A program made the position numbers and the translations under genes. A stretch of 64,000 nucleotides of DNA from CAYPZL01 sp964415045. Its GTDB lineage: Bacteria > Planctomycetota > Phycisphaerae > Sedimentisphaerales > Anaerobacaceae. The notes under the pieces were generated by a model. That model was not told the origin of the DNA and ran no database searches. It was given only the letters and a program-made list of their open reading frames with translations. The stretch is taken from positions 1 through 64,000 of the forward strand of contig CAYPZL010000007.1 in the NCBI GenBank assembly GCA_964415045.1, in the 5' to 3' direction. Below, piece by piece: positions 59,993 through 64,000 of this stretch. Every line of letters begins with the position of its first letter. Within the stretch, counting starts at the first letter, position 1.

Positions 59993-60907
59993 CTATCGAC
60001 TGGCGTACTTGATGGAGCAGCCGTACGGAGGCGTGGCGGGCGTGCTGACGTTTTGGCCCGAGGTCAATTCCGCGAGGGCCTTGTCGACGTAGTTGATTTT
60101 GCCCGCGTCGCCCTTGACCTGCCCGAGCGGGGCGGTGTCGATAGCTCCGTTGTAGGCGATGTACCCGTCCTTGTCGATGATGATGATGTGCGGCGTGGTG
60201 CGGGCGCCATAGGCCCGGCCCACTTTCCCGGACGTGTCGTCCAGGATCGGATAGGGCACCTTGTGCTTTTTGGCGAATTCCCGGTTGGCCGCGGCGGTCG
60301 TGTGGCTCGTACTGTTGACGGCGAACCAGACGACGCCCTTGTCCTTGTACTTCTTGGCCAGGTCCGCCATCGTGCTGGTCTTCTCGTAGTGGTACCGTGA
60401 GAAGGGACACTCGAAGTTGAACCATTCCAGGACGACGATTTTGCCTTTGTAGTCGCTGAGCCGGACCTTCTGGCCGTTGAAGCTGGTCAATTGGAATTCC
60501 GGGGCCTTTCGACCGCGGCGTTGCGGTCGCGCGGTTTGGCCGGCGCGATCGCGGACGGCCCGGCGTAGCCGCTGCTGTTGCTGCTGCAACCGGCTCATCT
60601 GCCTCTGGAAGGTTTCCTGACGCCGGCTGATGAGCGTCTCGATCTTCTCGGCCGTTCCCGTGGCCTTTTCCTTGACCGCCGATTCGTGAATCGCCCGCAG
60701 CTCCGAGATCAATCCTTCGTGAGCCGTTTTCAGTTCGTCGATCTGTTGCTGGAGGCGCTGAGCCAATCGTTCCATACCTTCGCGCTGGCTCGCCGGGGCC
60801 TGACCTCGCCCGGGTCGTGCGGGCCTCTCGGGCCGTTGCCCCAGGCCTGCGGACGTCGCCAATAGCAGCGTCAAACAGATCGTCGTGATGGTTGCCGTTC
60901 GTCTCAT
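59993..60907 (-). CDS. Exported peroxiredoxin/AhpC-TSA-like redoxin with N-terminal coiled coil
   Basis: 304 residues from ATG 60907, eight bases after GGAGG. Signal peptide TATITTICLTLLLATSAGLG, then a proline/arginine-rich stretch and a long coiled coil (about residues 45-125, rich in Gln and Arg). The thioredoxin-fold domain (about 140-285) starts APEFQLTSFNGQKVRLSDYKGK and carries a single active-site cysteine, FNFECPFSRYHYE, rather than CxxC. TTPHIIIIDKDGYIAYNGAID is the conserved cis-proline side. A lone cysteine suggests a peroxidase or an enzyme needing an external thiol partner. The intergenic stretch 59819-59992 before the GH172 gene contains two copies of TGTAATGAG and a hairpin at 59926-59946, with no gene. 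Confidence 0.82.
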   Translation of the reverse strand: MRRTATITTICLTLLLATSAGLGQRPERPARPGRGQAPASQREGMERLAQRLQQQIDELKTAHEGLISELRAIHESAVKEKATGTAEKIETLISRRQETFQRQMSRLQQQQQRLRRAVRDRAGQTARPQRRGRKAPEFQLTSFNGQKVRLSDYKGKIVVLEWFNFECPFSRYHYEKTSTMADLAKKYKDKGVVWFAVNSTSHTTAAANREFAKKHKVPYPILDDTSGKVGRAYGARTTPHIIIIDKDGYIAYNGAIDTAPLGQVKGDAGKINYVDKALAELTSGQNVSTPATPPYGCSIKYASR

Positions 60908-60961
60908 TGCCATGTCCTCCAAACAAACCTTGGACAGAATCACATCTCTTCTCGAAAACGA

Positions 60962-61007
60962 TTGCACTCAGGGCGACCAACGTAATCGAGTTGTCGCCCT
61001 GATGCAA
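60962..61007 (-). terminator. Possible terminator of the trp operon
   Basis: A long imperfect hairpin: arms 61007-60990 and 60981-60962 pair over about 18 bases. On the minus strand it is followed by TCGTTTT. It lies about 120 bases after the trpA stop codon and before the redoxin gene. The T-run is short, so this could also be a repeat or an attenuating structure. Confidence 0.4.
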
Positions 61008-61124
61008 AGGTTCTTACCGCTTCGGCGCCGGGAAAGTTCGCCCCAATGACAGAATTACATACGGGAAATCCTTTGACTGCCGGGGCATACGCCTCCTGCT
61101 GCGTCTCCGTCGCCGACGTTTTCC

Positions 61125-61928
61125 TCAGGCGGCCAGAGCGGCTTTGACGTCGTGGAGGAAGGCCGCGATCTCCTGGATGGCCTGAGTTCGGTCGTCCAGG
61201 TGTTCTTCGATCATCGCCACCAGTTTCGAGCCGACGATGACGCCGTCGGCGCCGGCATCGGCTATGGTTCGGGCGTGCGCGGGTGTGCTGATCCCGAAAC
61301 CGACGCAGACGGGTACGTCCGCCAGAGATTTCAACTGACGGACCAGCTCTTCGACGCAGTCGGAGAGGGTGTTGCGACTGCCGGTCACGCCGAGCACGGA
61401 GACGGTGTAGATAAATCCGGTGGTCTTGCCGGCGATCCGTTTCATGCGTTCGGCTTCCGTGTTGGGCGTCACCATGAAAACGGTGTCGAGACCGGCGGCG
61501 GTGGCCGGCCCGGTGATTTCGTCGGCGTCGTCGATGCTCAGGTCAGCGACGAGAACGCTGTTGACGCCCGCGTCATGGAAGTCCTTGAAGAAGCGGTCGG
61601 CCCCGTAGTGATGGACGAGGTTGTAGTACATCAAAAGGCCGATGGGGATATCCTTATAGCTCTTGACCTCCCTGATGAAGTCCAGGGCTTTCTGGACGTT
61701 CATGCCGCTGTGCAGGGCGCGCACGTCGGCCTTCTGGATCGTGGGGCCGTCGGCGATGGGATCGGAGAAGGGGATGCCCAGTTCGAGGACGTCGGCGCCG
61801 GCATCGACGGCCGCCTTCACCACGGCCAGGCTCGTATCGAAGTCCGGGTCGCCGATGACAAAGAACGGGATGAGGGCCGCCCGGTTCTGCCGGCTCAGTT
61901 CGGAGAATACGTCACGATATGATTGCAT
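61125..61928 (-). CDS. trpA: Tryptophan synthase alpha chain
   Basis: 267 residues, the usual length. The catalytic glutamate and aspartate (Glu 49, Asp 60) lie in DVLELGIPFSDPIADGPTIQ, and the phosphate-binding part in VCVGFGISTPAHA and ADGVIVGSKLV. It splits indole-3-glycerol phosphate to indole and glyceraldehyde-3-phosphate, passing indole to TrpB. It is the last gene of trpDFBA on the minus strand, 55 bases after trpB. Confidence 0.97.
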   Translation of the reverse strand: MQSYRDVFSELSRQNRAALIPFFVIGDPDFDTSLAVVKAAVDAGADVLELGIPFSDPIADGPTIQKADVRALHSGMNVQKALDFIREVKSYKDIPIGLLMYYNLVHHYGADRFFKDFHDAGVNSVLVADLSIDDADEITGPATAAGLDTVFMVTPNTEAERMKRIAGKTTGFIYTVSVLGVTGSRNTLSDCVEELVRQLKSLADVPVCVGFGISTPAHARTIADAGADGVIVGSKLVAMIEEHLDDRTQAIQEIAAFLHDVKAALAA

Positions 61929-61956
61929 GGTTGTCTACCCTGTCTTGGTTGTTCTT

Positions 61957-61988
61957 AGATAGGTCCTATAGGTCCAATAAGACCTATT
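61957..61988. repeat. Small palindromic repeat in the trpB-trpA gap
   Basis: AGGTCCTAT occurs as AGGTCCTATAGGTCC followed by AATAAGACCTATT, forming overlapping inverted repeats around the trpB stop codon. It may be a dispersed intergenic repeat; no function is visible. Confidence 0.45.
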
Positions 61989-63159
61989 CCACCGGTCGAT
62001 GCGCCTCCACGATGGAAACATCTTTGTCACCCCGGCCCGAGAGGTTGACCACGACGGCCGTCTCGGGAGGCAGCTTGTCCTTTTGACTGATGACGTACGC
62101 CAGGGCGTGCGAGCTCTCCAGCGCCGGGAGAATTCCCTCCTTTTTCGTGAGCAGCTCGAAGGCGTCCAGAACTTCGGCGTCGTCGGCCGCGACGTACTGG
62201 GCCCTTCCGGTATCCTTGAGCAGACAGTGTTCGGGTCCTACGGCCGGATAGTCCAAACCGGCGCTGATCGATTCGGTCTCTACGACCTGCCCGTCTTCAT
62301 CCTGGAGCAGGTAAGAGCACGCTCCGTGCAGAACGCCCACTTTGCCGGCAACCAGGGTGGCTGCGTGTTTGCCCGTGCTGACGCCTTCTCCCCCGGCTTC
62401 CACGCCCACCAGCCTGACGTCCGTGTCGTCGAGGAAACTCGCGAACGCGCCGATCGCATTGCTGCCGCCGCCGACGCAGGCGACGACCATGTCGGGGAGC
62501 CGGCCGATCTGTTCGATGCACTGTTGCCGGGCCTCTTTGCTGATGCAGCTCTGGAAGTGCTTGACGATCGTCGGATACGGATGCGGCCCGGCCGCCGAGC
62601 CGAACAGGTAGAACGTATCGGTCACATGGGCGGTCCAGTAGCGAAGGGCGTCGTTGATGGCGTCCTTGAGCGTGCCCGTTCCCCCTTCGACGGGGACCAC
62701 CTGCGCGCCGCAGAGCTTCATCTTGTGGACGTTTACGCTCTGTCGCTCGACGTCCGTGACACCCATGAAGATCTTCGTCTCCATGTCAAGCAGAGCGCCG
62801 ATCATGGCGGTGGCCAGGCCGTGCTGGCCGGCTCCGGTCTCGGCGACGAGCTTGGTCTTGCCCATGTGCTTGGCGAGCAGGCCCTGTCCGAGGGTGTTGT
62901 TGACCTTGTGGGCGCCGCCGTGCAGCAGGTCTTCGCGCTTGAGGTAGACCTGAAAGCCCACGTGCTCGCTGAGCCGTTGGGCGTGATACAGCGGCGTGGG
63001 CCGGCCCGCGTAGTTCTTCGACAACTGTTCCAGCTCCGTCACGAACGTTGGGTCCCGATAGAAGCGATAGAACGCCTCTTCCAGCTCTTCCAGCACCGGG
63101 ATCAAGACTTCCGGTACGTAGTAGCCGCCGTAGCGGCCGAATCTGCCTTCGTACTTCAT
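61984..63159 (-). CDS. trpB: Tryptophan synthase beta chain
   Basis: 391 residues, typical TrpB1. The PLP lysine (Lys 85) is in LHGGAHKVNNTLGQ, the cofactor phosphate loop is VGGGSNAIGAFASF, and ETGAGQHGLATA holds the substrate carboxylate. It condenses indole with serine. Part of trpDFBA; the start codon lies 49 bases after the trpF stop. Confidence 0.97.
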   Translation of the reverse strand: MKYEGRFGRYGGYYVPEVLIPVLEELEEAFYRFYRDPTFVTELEQLSKNYAGRPTPLYHAQRLSEHVGFQVYLKREDLLHGGAHKVNNTLGQGLLAKHMGKTKLVAETGAGQHGLATAMIGALLDMETKIFMGVTDVERQSVNVHKMKLCGAQVVPVEGGTGTLKDAINDALRYWTAHVTDTFYLFGSAAGPHPYPTIVKHFQSCISKEARQQCIEQIGRLPDMVVACVGGGSNAIGAFASFLDDTDVRLVGVEAGGEGVSTGKHAATLVAGKVGVLHGACSYLLQDEDGQVVETESISAGLDYPAVGPEHCLLKDTGRAQYVAADDAEVLDAFELLTKKEGILPALESSHALAYVISQKDKLPPETAVVVNLSGRGDKDVSIVEAHRPVE

Positions 63160-63208
63160 GCTCTGTTGCCTTTACTCAAATTGCCTGTGGCACCGAGCGC
63201 ACGCTCGG

Positions 63209-63832
63209 TCATGCTCGTAAATGTCGGATGTTGTCAAAAAGGGTTTTCATTTTGTCATGGTCTTTCCGGCCCGGCTCGGACTCGATGCCGCTGCAGACGT
63301 CGATTCCGTAGACGCCCAGCTCCATGGCGGCCACGGCGTTCTCCGGATTGATGCCGCCGGCGAGAAAGACCCGCTTGCCGATGTGCCCGATGATATTCCA
63401 ATCGAACGTCAGCCCCGTTCCTCCGTATTTCCCGGGGTCGTACGCGTCCAGCAGGATGGCGTCGGTGAAATAGTTGTCCGCGTCCTTGATGTCTTCGGCC
63501 TCCTTGACCCGGATGGCTTTCATCGTCTTGATGCTGTCGTAGGCGAGCCAGCGACAGAACTCGGGATTCTCGTCGCCGTGCAACTGCACCCAGTCGAGCT
63601 GGCATTGACTGGTGATCTCGCGAACCTCTTCAAGCGGGCTGTTCACGAACACGCCGGCGATGTCGATAAAAGCGGGCAGCTTGTTGACAATGGCCTCGGC
63701 TTTCTCGGGGGCGATGTACCGGGGGCTCTCCCGGTAGAAGTTGAAGCCGAGCAGGTCCGCTCCCATCTGCAGCGCCGCGACGGCGTCCTCGTGATTCGTA
63801 ATCCCGCAAATTTTCACTTTTGGTATCAGCAT
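63209..63832 (-). CDS. trpF: Phosphoribosylanthranilate isomerase
   Basis: 207 residues from ATG 63832; the open frame extends nine codons upstream, but this start matches the family N-terminus. General base cysteine in KVKICGITNHEDA, acid aspartate in DAILLDAYDPGKYGGTGLTF, and phosphate loop VFLAGGINPENA plus GIDVCSGIE. It catalyses the Amadori rearrangement of phosphoribosyl anthranilate. It starts 27 bases after the trpD stop codon. Confidence 0.95.
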   Translation of the reverse strand: MLIPKVKICGITNHEDAVAALQMGADLLGFNFYRESPRYIAPEKAEAIVNKLPAFIDIAGVFVNSPLEEVREITSQCQLDWVQLHGDENPEFCRWLAYDSIKTMKAIRVKEAEDIKDADNYFTDAILLDAYDPGKYGGTGLTFDWNIIGHIGKRVFLAGGINPENAVAAMELGVYGIDVCSGIESEPGRKDHDKMKTLFDNIRHLRA

Positions 63833-63859
63833 CAGTTCCACTCTCACACGACAGCACAC

Positions 63860-64000
63860 TCACGCCTGGTTTGAAACTTCGATCAACTTCTCCAGACAGT
63901 GTAATGCCTTTCCTTCATCAATAGAAGCCTTCGCCAGCGGCAGGGCCTGCTCGAAACGGTCGGCCCGCCCGGCCACGATGATGGCGGCGGCGGCGTTGAG
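63860..64000 (-). CDS. trpD: Anthranilate phosphoribosyltransferase, C-terminal end (partial)
   Basis: Only the last 46 residues lie in the window; the gene continues beyond position 64000. LNAAAAIIVAGRADRFEQAL and EGKALHCLEKLIEVS match the C-terminal helices of TrpD, and the position directly before trpF is the common operon order. The motifs that bind PRPP are outside the window. Confidence 0.85.
   Translation of the reverse strand, partial: LNAAAAIIVAGRADRFEQALPLAKASIDEGKALHCLEKLIEVSNQA

Noticed and set aside
59124..61007. 627-codon minus-strand frame across the redoxin and the GH172 start
   Set aside because: It is out of frame with both genes, whose own frames have signal peptides, ribosome sites and motifs.

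Overview
The window looks like a chromosomal piece of an uncultured, GC-rich bacterium of the phylum Planctomycetota, most likely class Phycisphaerae. I infer this from gene content, not from a marker-gene tree. The pointers are a GLUG-repeat exported protein, a dockerin-bearing exported protein set among large pseudopilins, a TPR-type Ser/Thr kinase remnant, Gfo/Idh oxidoreductase with a sugar isomerase and a nucleoside-symporter-like MFS protein, GH116 and GH172 proteins, and interspersed repeats that give KRSQF/NEANF-type spurious translations. No rRNA, tRNA, CRISPR array, transposase or phage gene was recognised. Coding strands alternate in blocks and almost all space is coding.

Layout. 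1-850 is non-coding and full of short interspersed repeats. 968-4375 is a secreted GLUG protein made of three duplicated modules. 4692-7798 is a three-gene sugar operon closed by a clear terminator. 7845-9545 is a graveyard: a Ser/Thr kinase pseudogene with an excised catalytic core, divergent from the 3' end of a beta-helix surface protein. 9728-15935 holds housekeeping genes: D-amino acid aminotransferase, ribosomal protein L21, a siroheme enzyme, a fumarase beta subunit, a YchF-like GTPase paralogue, a zinc alcohol dehydrogenase and CinA. 15997-30817 is a type II secretion/type IV pilus-like assembly cluster: two PilB/GspE ATPases, PilT, GspF/PilC, six pseudopilins of GspG, GspH, GspI and GspJ type, a large GspK, and a dockerin protein in the middle. 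No secretin, prepilin peptidase or GspL/M gene is present.

30796-36150 carries an inositol monophosphatase, a DUF2752 membrane protein, serA, a phosphoglucosamine-type mutase and a cation diffusion facilitator. 36331-46457 is an acetate/acetyl-CoA island: ADP-forming acyl-CoA synthetase, an acetyl-CoA hydrolase/transferase fused to a GNAT domain, and an AcuC-like deacetylase, convergent with acetyl-CoA synthetase (acs), an OFA-type MFS carrier and an outer-membrane porin. A phytochrome-type histidine kinase and single-domain response regulator follow (46991-48968).

49412-53362 has a TIGR03960-like radical SAM protein divergent from ApbE, an orphan promoter with a palindrome, and a nitroreductase. 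53401-59818 holds two large exported carbohydrate enzymes (GH116 with an embedded extra domain, and GH172 fused to an alpha-helical barrel). 59993-60907 is an exported redoxin. The window ends inside a trpDFBA operon read on the minus strand.

Together the genes suggest a heterotroph that degrades glycans outside the cytoplasm, takes up small sugars, and runs acetate metabolism that may be controlled by reversible protein acetylation. The acetate island and the odd pseudopilin cluster are the most interesting parts. All assignments come from reading sequence motifs by eye; no similarity search was run.
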